Of a stretch of DNA of 64,000 bases, positions 33,164-42,392 are shown one piece after another. The DNA is from Autumnicola patrickiae (lineage in GTDB: Bacteria; Bacteroidota; Bacteroidia; Flavobacteriales; Flavobacteriaceae). Position 1 is the stretch's first letter. The number at the start of each line of letters is the position of its first letter. The notes under the pieces are model-generated. The model saw only the letters and a list, made by a program, of their open reading frames with translations, searched no databases and was not told the origin of the DNA. A program made the position numbers and the translations under genes. The stretch is from NCBI RefSeq assembly GCF_031846525.1, contig NZ_JAVRHM010000014.1:62001-126000 (forward strand). The letters are read 5' to 3'.

Positions 33164-34075
33164 ATGTACAAGTACTTAAAGCTCATCCGCTATAAAAATC
33201 TTCTTTTTATAGCTTTCACACAATTTCTAATAAAATACGGCCTGTTTGAAGCTTTAGGCGCCGATATTACTCTTAGTCTCTTTGGCTGTTCACTTCTTGC
33301 CCTGGCCACGGTTTCGCTTGCTGCCGGAGGTTATATAATCAACGATGTTTACGATGTAGAGACCGACAGGATAAACAGAGGGAAAAATACAATAATCGGC
33401 ACTTATGTTTCAGAAAAAACAGGAACTACATTATTTATTATTCTTAATATAATTGGTGTGGCTATTGGCTTCTATTTGTCAAATATCACAGGTTGGCCGG
33501 CCTTTGCAGCTTTGTGGATCTTCGCCTCTGCTATTTTGTATTTTTATGCTACTTACCTAAAGCAACTGGCCTTAATTGGTAACATTATCGTGAGCTGTAC
33601 CATTGCAGGAGTTGTGGTTATAGTGGGATTATACGACCTTTTACCTGCCATAAATGATCAAAATCAACCTACACAGGCGCTGCTATTTTCAATCCTGCTG
33701 GATTATGCTCTTTTTGCTTTTTTAATAAACCTTTTAAGGGAAATGGTAAAAGATCAGGAAGATATCAAAGGTGATTATAATGCCGGGATGAAGACCCTGC
33801 CTGTACAATTGGGAACTTCCCGCACCAACAAAGTAATTTTAGCGGTAGCACTGATTCCTGTAATTGCAATAGTTTATTACATTTACAACTACCTTTATGA
33901 AAATACTTATGCTACACTTTATGTATTGCTGCTAATCCTCGCTCCGCTTCTTTACGTGATGGTAAAACTACCTGAAGCTAAAAAAAAGAAGCAGTTCACG
34001 CATTTAAGTCTTATTCTGAAATTGATTCTTTTCTTAGGATTAATTTCCATTGGATTGCACAAATTTATACTTTAG
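33164..34075 (+). CDS. UbiA-family prenyltransferase (geranylgeranylglycerol-phosphate geranylgeranyltransferase-like)
   Basis: 303 residues, about eight to nine membrane helices. First Asp-rich motif NDVYDVETDRINRG (about residues 61-74) and second LREMVKDQEDIKGDYNAGMKTLP (from about residue 189), both required to bind the Mg-prenyl diphosphate. Flavobacterial members are usually labelled geranylgeranylglycerol-phosphate geranylgeranyltransferase, but menaquinone-type or other acceptors are possible. It lies inside the kdsC-maf operon. Confidence 0.85.
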   Translation: MYKYLKLIRYKNLLFIAFTQFLIKYGLFEALGADITLSLFGCSLLALATVSLAAGGYIINDVYDVETDRINRGKNTIIGTYVSEKTGTTLFIILNIIGVAIGFYLSNITGWPAFAALWIFASAILYFYATYLKQLALIGNIIVSCTIAGVVVIVGLYDLLPAINDQNQPTQALLFSILLDYALFAFLINLLREMVKDQEDIKGDYNAGMKTLPVQLGTSRTNKVILAVALIPVIAIVYYIYNYLYENTYATLYVLLLILAPLLYVMVKLPEAKKKKQFTHLSLILKLILFLGLISIGLHKFIL

Positions 34076-34078
34076 ATT

Positions 34079-34666
34079 ATGCTGAAAAATTACCTTAAAA
34101 ACAAAGAAATTATCCTTGCTTCAGGCTCTCCAAGAAGACAAAAATTCTTTAAGGAAATGGAAATTCCCTTTACTGCGGATGTACGCCCGGTGAAGGAGGT
34201 TTTCCCTGATCACTTAAAGAATGAAGAGATAACAGATTTCCTTGCAGAACTTAAAGCAGAGGCTTTTAATGATCTAGAACCAAAACAAATCCTTATCACC
34301 AGCGATACCATTGTTTACAACGAAGGTGTGGCAATGGGGAAACCTGCAGATGCCGAAGAAGCGGTTGCAATGATAACCTCCCTTTCAGGAAAAGAGCATC
34401 AGGTAATTACATCAGTATGTTTCACAACGGCAGAGAAACAGGAAACACTAAACTGTGTTACTAAGGTTAAATTTAAATCTTTAACTTCCGAAGAAATAGA
34501 GTATTATGTGCGGCAATATAAACCTTTTGATAAAGCAGGTGGTTATGCTATTCAGGAGTGGATTGGCTTAATTGGGATTACCAATATTGAGGGGAGTTAT
34601 GTAAATGTAGTGGGTTTACCAACGCACCTTGTTTATAAAAAGTTGATGGAATTCGTTAAACCATAG
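34079..34666 (+). CDS. Maf-like nucleoside triphosphate pyrophosphatase
   Basis: 195 residues. Signature ILASGSPRRQKFFKEMEI at the N-terminus, the catalytic Asp in ILITSDTIVYNEG, GKPADAEEAVAMITSLSGKEHQVITSV and YYVRQYKPFDKAGGYAIQEWIG (dTTP/UTP-hydrolysing YhdE-like subgroup). It removes modified or non-canonical nucleotides. Four bases after the UbiA stop. Confidence 0.93.
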   Translation: MLKNYLKNKEIILASGSPRRQKFFKEMEIPFTADVRPVKEVFPDHLKNEEITDFLAELKAEAFNDLEPKQILITSDTIVYNEGVAMGKPADAEEAVAMITSLSGKEHQVITSVCFTTAEKQETLNCVTKVKFKSLTSEEIEYYVRQYKPFDKAGGYAIQEWIGLIGITNIEGSYVNVVGLPTHLVYKKLMEFVKP

Positions 34667-34776
34667 TACCCTTCAATGTCTATCAAATTTTTATTAATTT
34701 AAGTTGATAAAGCTTTATCAAAGACGAATACAAGCATTCAAAAACAATTATATTTGCTAAAATCTAGAGTTTATTA

Positions 34777-35316
34777 ATGAATAGAATAATCAGCGTAATT
34801 CCGGTAGAAGTAATTTACAGCATAGCCATTTTCCTATTGCTGCTGATTCTGCAATTTTTCCTGAAGCAAGCTGCAAAAAGGGTTGGCGAACGTGCCGAAA
34901 TTAATATCACCAGAACAAGGTTGATGTTTAAATACATCAACATTCTAATCTTTATTCTCGCTGTTTTCCTTTTATCCATTGCCTGGGGGGTTGGCTGGGC
35001 AGAATTTTCCCTTATATTTTCTTCTGTTTTCGCAATTTTGGGAGTAGCACTTTTTGCTATTTGGTCTATCCTCAGTAATATCACTTGCGGAGTGATCATG
35101 TTTTTTTCATTCCCCTACAAAATCGGGGACAAAATAAGGATCCATGACAAAGACATTCCTATTGAAGCTATTATTGAAGATATAAAAGCTTTTCACCTGC
35201 ACCTCAGAACTTTAGATGGGGAGTTAATAACCTACCCAAATAACCTGATCCTACAGAAGGCGGTATCGCTGGTAGAGAAGAACGCCCGGCTGGATGAAGG
35301 CAAGGATGCACTTTAA
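34777..35316 (+). CDS. Mechanosensitive ion channel (MscS) family protein, short form
   Basis: 179 residues. Two N-terminal helices, then the pore-lining helix and beta domain of MscS: SLIFSSVFAILGVALFAIWSILSNITCGVIMFFSFPYKIGDKIRI, followed by a short beta-barrel (IEAIIEDIKAFHLHLRTLDGELITYPNN) and an abrupt end. It lacks the alpha/beta C-terminal cage of E. coli MscS, as in other minimal homologues. Its own -7 box TATATTTG lies at 34749-34756. Confidence 0.88.
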   Translation: MNRIISVIPVEVIYSIAIFLLLLILQFFLKQAAKRVGERAEINITRTRLMFKYINILIFILAVFLLSIAWGVGWAEFSLIFSSVFAILGVALFAIWSILSNITCGVIMFFSFPYKIGDKIRIHDKDIPIEAIIEDIKAFHLHLRTLDGELITYPNNLILQKAVSLVEKNARLDEGKDAL

Positions 35317-35398
35317 AAGTTAAACATGCTGAAACGCGGTAGAAGAGCCTGCAAAGTTTCTATATTTGATATTACTACCTCTAAAAATACTTGTGGGA

Positions 35399-37891
35399 AT
35401 GCGGAAATTTCTATTTGCCTTTATATTCTTATCCTTATTTTCGGACATCCAGGCTCAGGCACCAGAAAAATTAAGTGCTTCGGAAATTTTTCACGAAATT
35501 GAAAAATTAAATTTTTTAGGATCAGTATTATATCTGGCTGCTCATCCCGATGATGAAAATACCAGGCTGATTTCTTATTTCTCGAACGAACAAAATGCAA
35601 GAACAGCATATCTTTCCCTAACAAGGGGCGATGGTGGTCAAAATTTAATTGGTCCTCAAATCCGCGAAGAACTGGGAGTAATCAGAACCCAGGAATTATT
35701 GGCTGCCAGGAGGATTGATGGCGGCCAACAATTTTTTACCCGTGCAAACGACTTTGGTTATTCCAAAACCGCTGATGAAACTTTGGAAATCTGGAACAAG
35801 AAGGAAGTACTCAGCGATGTAGTTTGGGTAATCAGAAAATTTAAACCAGATGTAATCATCAACCGTTTTGATCACCGCACCCGCGGCACCACTCACGGCC
35901 ATCACACCTCTTCAGCAATTCTGAGTGTGGAAGCTTTTGAACTGGCAAATAATAAAGACGCTTTTCAAAATCAGTTGCAATATACGGAAACCCATCAATC
36001 AGAAAGACTGTTTTTCAATACCTCTCCCTGGTTCTACGACAACGAGGAAGCTTTTGAAGAAGCCAGCAAAATCAATTTTTTGAAGTTTGACACGGGAGTT
36101 TATTTTCCACTGAAGGGACTTTCCAATCCCGAAATTGCTGCTTTAAGCCGGAGTCAACATCGTTCTCAAGGTTTTGGAAGTACAGGTAGCCGGGGCACTC
36201 AGGAGGAATACCTGGAGTTGATTAAAGGTGAAATACCTGAAGGAAAAGAAGATATTTTTGAAGGTATTAATACATCCTGGAGCCGACTTGAAGGTGGTGC
36301 CGAAATTGGTCAAATTTTGAATAAGGTTCAGGAAGATTTCGATTTTACCAATCCCGCAGCCAGCCTTCCCCAATTAATTGCAGCCTATCAGCTTATTAAT
36401 GAACTGAAAAACGAACACTGGAAAGAAATTAAGTCAGAACAGATAAAGAATATTATTGCTGCATCTGGAGGGCTTTACCTGGAAGCTGTTGCCGGAAGTT
36501 CCGCTGCAACACCATCACAAGAGGTGCCTGTAAAACTTGAAGCAATAAACCGAAGCGATTTTGCCATCACCCTGCAAAAAGTAGAATTATCACCCAACAA
36601 TTCGTCCATCGAACCCGCTGTAACTTTAAAAAATAATAATGGCTGGAGCGAAGAACTGGCACTAAAAATTCCAGAGAGTACTAAAGCCACTTCCCCCTAC
36701 TGGCTTAATGAAGAAGGAACTACGGGCATGTATAATGTGGAAAACAGGGAATTAATTGGTTTGCCGGAAACTCCCAACAGTACAAAAGCTGTCTTTTACC
36801 TGGATTTTAACGGAGTGCAGATTCCCTTTAGCAAAGAAGTGGTCTACAAGTACAACGATAATGTTTTTGGGGAAACTTATCGCTCTTTTGAAATCATCCA
36901 GCCTGTTTCTGTTGAGTTTGAGGAAAGTGTGATAATTTTTGACAATGCCCAAAAAAGGCAAATATCGGCAAAGATAGTTTCGGGTAAAGAAAACCTTCAG
37001 GGTACGCTTACTCTTGATTCCGGAGAAAACTGGAAAATCGAACCCAAATCCAGAAACTTCAATATTGCTCAAAAAGGTGGTTCTGTCACTTTAAACTTCA
37101 GCATTACTCCGCCCGCAAATGAGAGTGAAACTTATATTATTCCGAAGGCCAAAGTTGAAGATAAAATCTATTCAGAAAAGACCGTTCATATAGATTATGA
37201 GCATATCCCCTATCAAACATTGGTTTTACCTTCAAAATTAAAGGTTGCCAAACTTAATATTGAGAAAAAAGGGGAACAAATAGCTTATATTGAAGGAGCC
37301 GGGGATGTGGTTCCTGAAAGCCTGGAACAAATTGGCTATAAAGTTACCCGAATCTCCCCTGCCGGCATTTCGGAAGCTTCTTTAAAGAGGTTTGATGCCG
37401 TGGTTCTTGGAATAAGGGCTTATAATATTGTTGAAGAGCTAAAATACAAACAAAATGTGCTGTTGAATTACGTGAAAAACGGCGGAAATTTAATCGTACA
37501 ATACAATACAAACCGTGGTTTGAAAACCGACAATATCGCCCCTTATCATCTCGAACTTTCCAGGGACCGGGTGACCGATGAAAATGCCGAAGTGCGTTTT
37601 CTTGCTGAAGATCACCCCCTGCTGAATTACCCCAATAAAATTAATAAAGAGGACTTTGAAAACTGGGTACAGGAACGCGGACTCTATTTCCCCAGTGCCT
37701 GGGCACCGGAATTTACTCCTGTACTTTCGATGAACGACCAGGGGGAAACACCCAAAGATGGGAGTTTACTCGTAGCAAAATATGGTGAAGGCTATTATAT
37801 TTACACTGGAATTAGTTTCTTTAGGGAATTTCCTGCCGGGGTTCCCGGTGCGTATAAGCTTTTTGCAAACATGATCTCAATTGGTAAATAA
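35399..37891 (+). CDS. Secreted PIG-L (LmbE) family deacetylase with long C-terminal region
   Basis: 830 residues from the ATG at 35399, which starts a signal peptide (MRKFLFAFIFLSLFSDIQAQ); a TATATTTG box lies at 35361-35368. N-terminal LmbE domain (about residues 40-270): zinc motif AAHPDDE, LTRGDGGQN, IRTQELLAARR and the metal His pair in TTHGHH. These enzymes deacetylate N-acetylglucosamine-type sugars. The central part has Ig-like beta domains and the end (GYKVTRISPAGISEASLKRFDAVVLGIRAYN) resembles a class-I-glutamine-amidotransferase-like fold. Probably periplasmic or extracellular. Its stop overlaps the next start by one base. Confidence 0.88.
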   Translation: MRKFLFAFIFLSLFSDIQAQAPEKLSASEIFHEIEKLNFLGSVLYLAAHPDDENTRLISYFSNEQNARTAYLSLTRGDGGQNLIGPQIREELGVIRTQELLAARRIDGGQQFFTRANDFGYSKTADETLEIWNKKEVLSDVVWVIRKFKPDVIINRFDHRTRGTTHGHHTSSAILSVEAFELANNKDAFQNQLQYTETHQSERLFFNTSPWFYDNEEAFEEASKINFLKFDTGVYFPLKGLSNPEIAALSRSQHRSQGFGSTGSRGTQEEYLELIKGEIPEGKEDIFEGINTSWSRLEGGAEIGQILNKVQEDFDFTNPAASLPQLIAAYQLINELKNEHWKEIKSEQIKNIIAASGGLYLEAVAGSSAATPSQEVPVKLEAINRSDFAITLQKVELSPNNSSIEPAVTLKNNNGWSEELALKIPESTKATSPYWLNEEGTTGMYNVENRELIGLPETPNSTKAVFYLDFNGVQIPFSKEVVYKYNDNVFGETYRSFEIIQPVSVEFEESVIIFDNAQKRQISAKIVSGKENLQGTLTLDSGENWKIEPKSRNFNIAQKGGSVTLNFSITPPANESETYIIPKAKVEDKIYSEKTVHIDYEHIPYQTLVLPSKLKVAKLNIEKKGEQIAYIEGAGDVVPESLEQIGYKVTRISPAGISEASLKRFDAVVLGIRAYNIVEELKYKQNVLLNYVKNGGNLIVQYNTNRGLKTDNIAPYHLELSRDRVTDENAEVRFLAEDHPLLNYPNKINKEDFENWVQERGLYFPSAWAPEFTPVLSMNDQGETPKDGSLLVAKYGEGYYIYTGISFFREFPAGVPGAYKLFANMISIGK

Positions 37892-37998
37892 TGGAAAAAC
37901 CTGAAAAATATATCTGGAAGAAAAGTTACACGGTGGTATTAGTGGCGAACCTGATATATATTCTTCTTTTTTACTTTATCATGAACTACTTCGGGTAA
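37891..37998 (+). CDS. 35-residue single-helix membrane protein beside the symporter
   Basis: ATG at 37891, TAA at 37996-37998. Sequence starts MEKPEKYIWKKSYTVVLVAN and ends YFIMNYFG: basic N-terminal arm and one hydrophobic helix. Both ends overlap neighbours as TAATG (one base with the PIG-L stop, one with the symporter start), which strongly implies translational coupling. By position and shape it looks like a small accessory subunit of the sodium/solute symporter, similar in idea to the small proteins that precede some SSS transporters. No family assigned. Confidence 0.72.
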   Translation: MEKPEKYIWKKSYTVVLVANLIYILLFYFIMNYFG

Positions 37999-39689
37999 TG
38001 GAATTAATTGACTGGTTTGTTCTTATAGTTACTATTACGTTTATTGTCTGGTACGGCGTCCATAAATCCCGTGGAAGCAAAAACGTTCAGGATTATATAA
38101 GAGGTGGTAACGATGCACAATGGTGGACGATTGGCTTATCTGTTATGGCCACACAGGCAAGCGCCATCACCTTCCTTTCTACTCCAGGCCAGGCTTATCA
38201 CGACGGGATGGGGTTTGTTCAATTTTATTTTGGACTGCCCATTGCAATGGTTATTATTTGCATGGTTTTTATTCCCATTTACCACAGGCTAAAAGTTTAT
38301 ACTGCCTACGAATACCTGGAGACGCGTTTCGACAGGAAAACCAGGACCCTTACTGCCATTCTTTTTCTTATTCAACGAGGCCTGGCAGCCGGACTCACAA
38401 TTTTTGCACCGGCTATTATTCTATCTGCAGTTCTGGGCTGGAACCTTAACGGGCTCATTGTGCTGATTGGTGCGCTCGTCATCATCTATACCGTTTCCGG
38501 GGGAACCAAAGCTGTGAATGTGACCCATAAGCAGCAAATGGCGGTGATCCTCACCGGGATGATTTCTACCTTTTTCATCATTTTGGCATACCTGCCCGAA
38601 AATATTGATTTTAGCTCTGCCATGGAAATTGCAGGGTCTAGCGGAAAAATGGAAATTCTCGATTTTTCTTTCGATTTCGAAAACCGCTATACAGTCTGGA
38701 GCGGACTAATTGGCGGGACCTTTCTTGCCCTCTCCTATTTTGGTACAGACCAAAGCCAGGTACAGCGCTATTTAACAGGAAGATCTGTAAGGGAGAGTCA
38801 GATGGGTATGATTTTTAACGGACTACTGAAAGTGCCGCTACAATTTTTTATTTTACTGGTAGGCGTGATGGTTTTTGTGTTTTATCAGTTCAATGAAACC
38901 CCGCTTAATTTTAATCCGGCAGCGACTAAAACTGTGCTGGAATCAGATTATTCAGAACAATATGAGGATCTTATGATGGAACATCAAGAGCTTCAGCAGC
39001 AAAAACACGAATTAACCCATAATTACGCAGTGGGCAGGCTGCAAAATTCGGAAGTTGAAAAACAGGAGTTTCACAATAAATTAAACAACCTGAATACCCG
39101 GGAACAGGAAGTAAGGGAGCAGGGAAAAGTCCTTATAGACGCTTCAGATAAAGATGCCGAAAGCAACGATAAAGATTACGTCTTTATTCATTTTATTCTG
39201 AATAATTTACCACGGGGAATTGTAGGGCTGCTGCTGGCGGTGATTTTGAGTGCAGCAATGTCTTCTACCGCTTCAGAACTTAATGCCCTCGCCTCTACTA
39301 CCGCCATAGATATTTATAAAAGGGCCGTTAAAACCGATAGAAAAGAAGAGCATTTTGTAAAAGCATCCAAATGGTTTACCTTATTGTGGGGTTTAATCGC
39401 CATAAGCTTCGCGTTTGTGGCAGATCTTTTTGATAACCTTATTCAGCTGGTAAATATCATAGGATCTATTTTCTACGGAAATATTCTGGGAATTTTTTTG
39501 CTGGCATTTTTTGTAAAACAGGTAAAAAGCAACGCTACATTTATAGCTGCCATTATCACCCAAATTATTGTAATTGGTGTTTTTAGAATGGACATTATTC
39601 CTTATCTCTGGTTAAATATCCTGGGCTGCGGCCTTGTTATGCTTCTGGCTTTTATAATTGAAGCTTTTGTTAAAACTGAAGAAAAATAA
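37998..39689 (+). CDS. Sodium:solute symporter (SSS family) with cytosolic coiled-coil insert
   Basis: 563 residues, about 13 membrane helices. SSS features: SVMATQASAITFLSTPGQAYHDG in the first core helix, ETRFDRKTRTL, GGTKAVNVTHKQQ, FGTDQSQVQRYLTGRS and LSAAMSSTASELNALASTTAIDIYKR, the Na+-site helix. Between helices, residues about 310-395 form a polar, Glu/Gln-rich segment (EDLMMEHQELQQQKHELTHN) predicted to be a coiled coil, not present in short SSS proteins. Substrate unknown; PIG-L upstream and a sugar-type oxidoreductase downstream suggest a sugar or amino sugar. Confidence 0.9.
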   Translation: MELIDWFVLIVTITFIVWYGVHKSRGSKNVQDYIRGGNDAQWWTIGLSVMATQASAITFLSTPGQAYHDGMGFVQFYFGLPIAMVIICMVFIPIYHRLKVYTAYEYLETRFDRKTRTLTAILFLIQRGLAAGLTIFAPAIILSAVLGWNLNGLIVLIGALVIIYTVSGGTKAVNVTHKQQMAVILTGMISTFFIILAYLPENIDFSSAMEIAGSSGKMEILDFSFDFENRYTVWSGLIGGTFLALSYFGTDQSQVQRYLTGRSVRESQMGMIFNGLLKVPLQFFILLVGVMVFVFYQFNETPLNFNPAATKTVLESDYSEQYEDLMMEHQELQQQKHELTHNYAVGRLQNSEVEKQEFHNKLNNLNTREQEVREQGKVLIDASDKDAESNDKDYVFIHFILNNLPRGIVGLLLAVILSAAMSSTASELNALASTTAIDIYKRAVKTDRKEEHFVKASKWFTLLWGLIAISFAFVADLFDNLIQLVNIIGSIFYGNILGIFLLAFFVKQVKSNATFIAAIITQIIVIGVFRMDIIPYLWLNILGCGLVMLLAFIIEAFVKTEEK

Positions 39690-39690
39690 A

Positions 39691-40665
39691 ATGAACGAAA
39701 GAACCACGAAATGGGCAATTTTGGGCCCCGGAAAAATAGCTAAAAAATTTGCTACAGGTTTAAAATATGTTGAAGGAGCAGAACTTTATGCCGTTGCAAG
39801 TCGCTCCAAAGAAAGAGCAGATGCTTTTGCTGAAGAATTTAATGCTACAAATGCTTACTACAGCTACACAGATATGCTAAAGGACGAAAAGGTGGATGTG
39901 GTTTATATCGCCACACCACATGTATTCCATTTTGACAATACCATCCTGTGCCTGGAACATGGCAAAGCTGTGCTATGTGAAAAACCTTTTGCCATGGATA
40001 CAGCGCAGGTAAAGGAAATGATTGGTCTGGCCAGAGAAAAAAAGATCTTTTTAATGGAAGCACTTTGGACGCAGTTTTTACCTCATTTTCAATTTGTGAT
40101 GGATTTACTGAAAACTGAAAAATATGGCAAACTGAAGAAAATTAAAGCCGATTTTGGGTTTCATTCTCCTTTTAATGAAGACCACAGGCTGTACAACAAA
40201 GCCCTTGGCGGTGGAAGCCTGCTTGATATTGGAATTTATCCGGTTTTTACTGCTTTAAATGCTATTGGTATACCTGATGAAATCTCAGCGAAGGCAAAAC
40301 TTACCACTACTGAAGTTGATGAGGAATGCGAGATCTTCTTTACTTTTAAAAATGGAGTTGAAGCTGAATTACACAGCACTGTGGGAAGAGAAACTCCAAC
40401 TACCGCCACTTTTTTTTGCGAAAATGCAGAAATCACAATGAATTCAAGGTTTCACGAGCCTACGAGCGTGAGCATTTCTACAAAAGATGGAATCGAAACT
40501 AAAGATTTTAATGTCACCTCCAACGGTTACAACTTTGAAGCAGCGCACGTTCAGGAAATGCTAAAGCAGGGAAGAACAGAAAGCGATCAAATGACTTTTG
40601 AGAAAAGTCTGCAGCTTATAGGTCTTCTGGATGAAGTGAGGAAGAAAATTAACCTGGTGTACTAA
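39691..40665 (+). CDS. Gfo/Idh/MocA family oxidoreductase
   Basis: 324 residues from the ATG at 39691, one base after the symporter stop. N-terminal NAD(P)-binding Rossmann domain (WAILGPGKIAKKFATGL), the family's CEKPF (catalytic Lys) after YIATPHVFH, and an alpha/beta C-terminal domain with GGGSLLDIGIYPVFTAL, where Asp/Tyr shape the active site. Most like the dihydrodiol/xylose dehydrogenase subgroup. Genomic context suggests it oxidises a sugar taken up by the symporter. Confidence 0.9.
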   Translation: MNERTTKWAILGPGKIAKKFATGLKYVEGAELYAVASRSKERADAFAEEFNATNAYYSYTDMLKDEKVDVVYIATPHVFHFDNTILCLEHGKAVLCEKPFAMDTAQVKEMIGLAREKKIFLMEALWTQFLPHFQFVMDLLKTEKYGKLKKIKADFGFHSPFNEDHRLYNKALGGGSLLDIGIYPVFTALNAIGIPDEISAKAKLTTTEVDEECEIFFTFKNGVEAELHSTVGRETPTTATFFCENAEITMNSRFHEPTSVSISTKDGIETKDFNVTSNGYNFEAAHVQEMLKQGRTESDQMTFEKSLQLIGLLDEVRKKINLVY

Positions 40666-40684
40666 ATGGCAATTTTCGTCCTGT
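40664..40684. repeat. Short intergenic palindrome (AAATGGCAAT family)
   Basis: AAATGGCAATTTTCGTCCTG, the clearest copy of the family core, starting at the stop codon of the oxidoreductase. Confidence 0.65.
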
Positions 40685-40703
40685 AACTTGACCAATAACA
40701 CAA

Positions 40704-40741
40704 AAAAAGTCCATTTCTTCCGCGGAAGAAATGGACTTTTT
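40704..40741. terminator. Bidirectional terminator, perfect 38-bp palindrome
   Basis: Two 19-base arms (AAAAAGTCCATTTCTTCCG and its exact complement) between the plus-strand oxidoreductase and the minus-strand DUF2911 gene; A and T runs at the ends fit termination in both directions. Confidence 0.9.
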
Positions 40742-40791
40742 ACTTCAGAACCTAATTTGTATAGTTTTAAAAGTTTTGTCTTGGTTCCTGA

Positions 40792-40810
40792 TTCTTGCAG
40801 CGAAGCGATC
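40792..40810. repeat. TTGCAGCGAAGCGATC repeat, copy 1
   Basis: TTCTTGCAGCGAAGCGATC, nearly identical to 45298-45316 and 45423-45441; all three lie between genes. Confidence 0.6.
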
Positions 40811-40850
40811 TATAGTCTTTACCCAAAAGAAGATTGTAAACCAGCATCTT

Positions 40851-41699
40851 CTACATCGCTCCCCATTCTTCTAAGGAGTCCTTATTCATTTTTGCATAAT
40901 CTGCATTTCCGGCTTTTTCAGCCGCGGCCAGAGATTTCTGTGCTGATTCTACAGCAGCTTCTTTTTTGCCCATATCGGCTTCAATTAAGGATTTTCTTCT
41001 CCATACCCAAAATGCCACCTCTTCTCCTTCTGTAGCCTTCTGAATCCATTCGTAAGCTTGTTCAAGATCTTTTCCGGCATCATGATAATAGCTCGCAGCA
41101 GCAAAATAATCATTTGGTCCGGGTTCACCACTCATTACTTGTTCTATACTTGTAGTTGCTTTTTTATCTGTAGGAACTTCAAATTTAAGTATAGCAACAG
41201 TATCATCCCAGATAAAATTAAGTGCTGCAGAGTCATTCTGAAGCTCATCAATCATAATGGTAAAAGTTTCCATATTTATAGGCATTGTCTGAGCTTCAAC
41301 AGTAGTTTTAAGTGCTACCTCGTTCTCATCCCATTCCTGAGGAAGCCCCCAGTTGTCGGTTTTATTGTAAAACATAACTTCCCACTCGTTCTGTTTTGGA
41401 ATTGTATAAATTGCATAAGTGCCGGCAGGAAGATCTTTACCGTCGATAACGATATCATCACTAAAAGTGATTTTAGTATTCTCATTTGCACCGGTACGCC
41501 ATACTTTGCCATAAGGTACAAGATCACCAAAAACCTCGCGACCGCGCACTCCGGGACGGGAATATTCCAGGGTCACATCGGTAAGACCAACCTTTTGCTC
41601 AATTTTAGCCGAAGGGCTTGGTTGCGGAGTCTGGATTTGTGCTTTACCATTAAAGCTGATTGCTGAAACGGCTAAAAATAATAGAACTTTTTTCATCAT
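40851..41699 (-). CDS. Secreted DUF2911 protein
   Basis: 282 residues from the ATG at 41699 (or 41696). Signal peptide MMKKVLLFLAVSAISFNGKAQ. The DUF2911 domain follows: PSAKIEQKVGLTDVTLEYSRP, VPYGKVWRTGANENTKITFSD and LPAGTYAIYTIP. A C-terminal tetratricopeptide-like part (DAGKDLEQAYEWIQKATEG, EAAVESAQKSLAAAEKAG) ends the protein. Common in Bacteroidota, function unknown. Convergent with the upstream operon and divergent from the SRPBCC-photolyase operon. Confidence 0.85.
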   Translation of the reverse strand: MMKKVLLFLAVSAISFNGKAQIQTPQPSPSAKIEQKVGLTDVTLEYSRPGVRGREVFGDLVPYGKVWRTGANENTKITFSDDIVIDGKDLPAGTYAIYTIPKQNEWEVMFYNKTDNWGLPQEWDENEVALKTTVEAQTMPINMETFTIMIDELQNDSAALNFIWDDTVAILKFEVPTDKKATTSIEQVMSGEPGPNDYFAAASYYHDAGKDLEQAYEWIQKATEGEEVAFWVWRRKSLIEADMGKKEAAVESAQKSLAAAEKAGNADYAKMNKDSLEEWGAM

Positions 41700-41858
41700 T
41701 ATCTGGTTTAGAAAGTAGTACTCCAAATATAAGCAGAAGAAGTTCTGAAACTTCAAATTATTCTACAGAAAATTGAAAATTTAAATTTTCATATTTGTTT
41801 AACTTATATTACTAAATAATAAACAAAATAAACTTTATTTTTGTTGAAAACCCCCGTA

Positions 41859-42377
41859 ATGAAGATCTACACCTTAAAGAGCAAGCAGTTATTACCAATT
41901 TCACTTGACGAAGCATGGAAATTCTTATCAGATCCTGCCAATTTAAAAGTAATTACTCCAGATTATATGAGTTTTGACATCTTATCTGGTGCAGACAGGC
42001 CAATGTTTGAAGGGCAGATCATTCAATATATCGTTACACCAATTGCCGGAATTAAAACCAAATGGGTAACAGAAATCACTCATGTTAAGGACAAAGAGTT
42101 TTTTGTAGACGAACAGCGTTTTGGTCCCTATTCACTGTGGCATCACAAGCATTTCCTGAAAGAAGTTAAAGGCGGTGTGGAAATGGAAGATATTGTGGAT
42201 TACAAGCTACCCATGGGTTTCCTTGGAATCATGGTACATCCCTTCCTGGTAAAACCAAAACTAAAGGAGATTTTTGATTACCGGCAAAAAATGCTAATTG
42301 AACTTTTTGGAGAATTCAGCACTTCGGCAGAAGCAAAAACAAGCATCAGCGAGAAAGAAGAACAGGCATCAAATTAA
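41859..42377 (+). CDS. SRPBCC (START-like) family protein
   Basis: 172 residues from the ATG at 41859. Begins MKIYTLKSKQLLPISLDEAWKFLSDPANLKVITPDYMSF, the standard opening of SRPBCC hydrophobic-pocket proteins, then FGPYSLWHHKHFLKEVKGGVEMEDIVDYKLP. It is the first gene of a three-gene set with an SDR and a photolyase. Ligand unknown. A TATTTTTG box lies at 41836-41843. Confidence 0.85.
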   Translation: MKIYTLKSKQLLPISLDEAWKFLSDPANLKVITPDYMSFDILSGADRPMFEGQIIQYIVTPIAGIKTKWVTEITHVKDKEFFVDEQRFGPYSLWHHKHFLKEVKGGVEMEDIVDYKLPMGFLGIMVHPFLVKPKLKEIFDYRQKMLIELFGEFSTSAEAKTSISEKEEQASN

Positions 42378-42392
42378 GAAATAATAAAAGCT

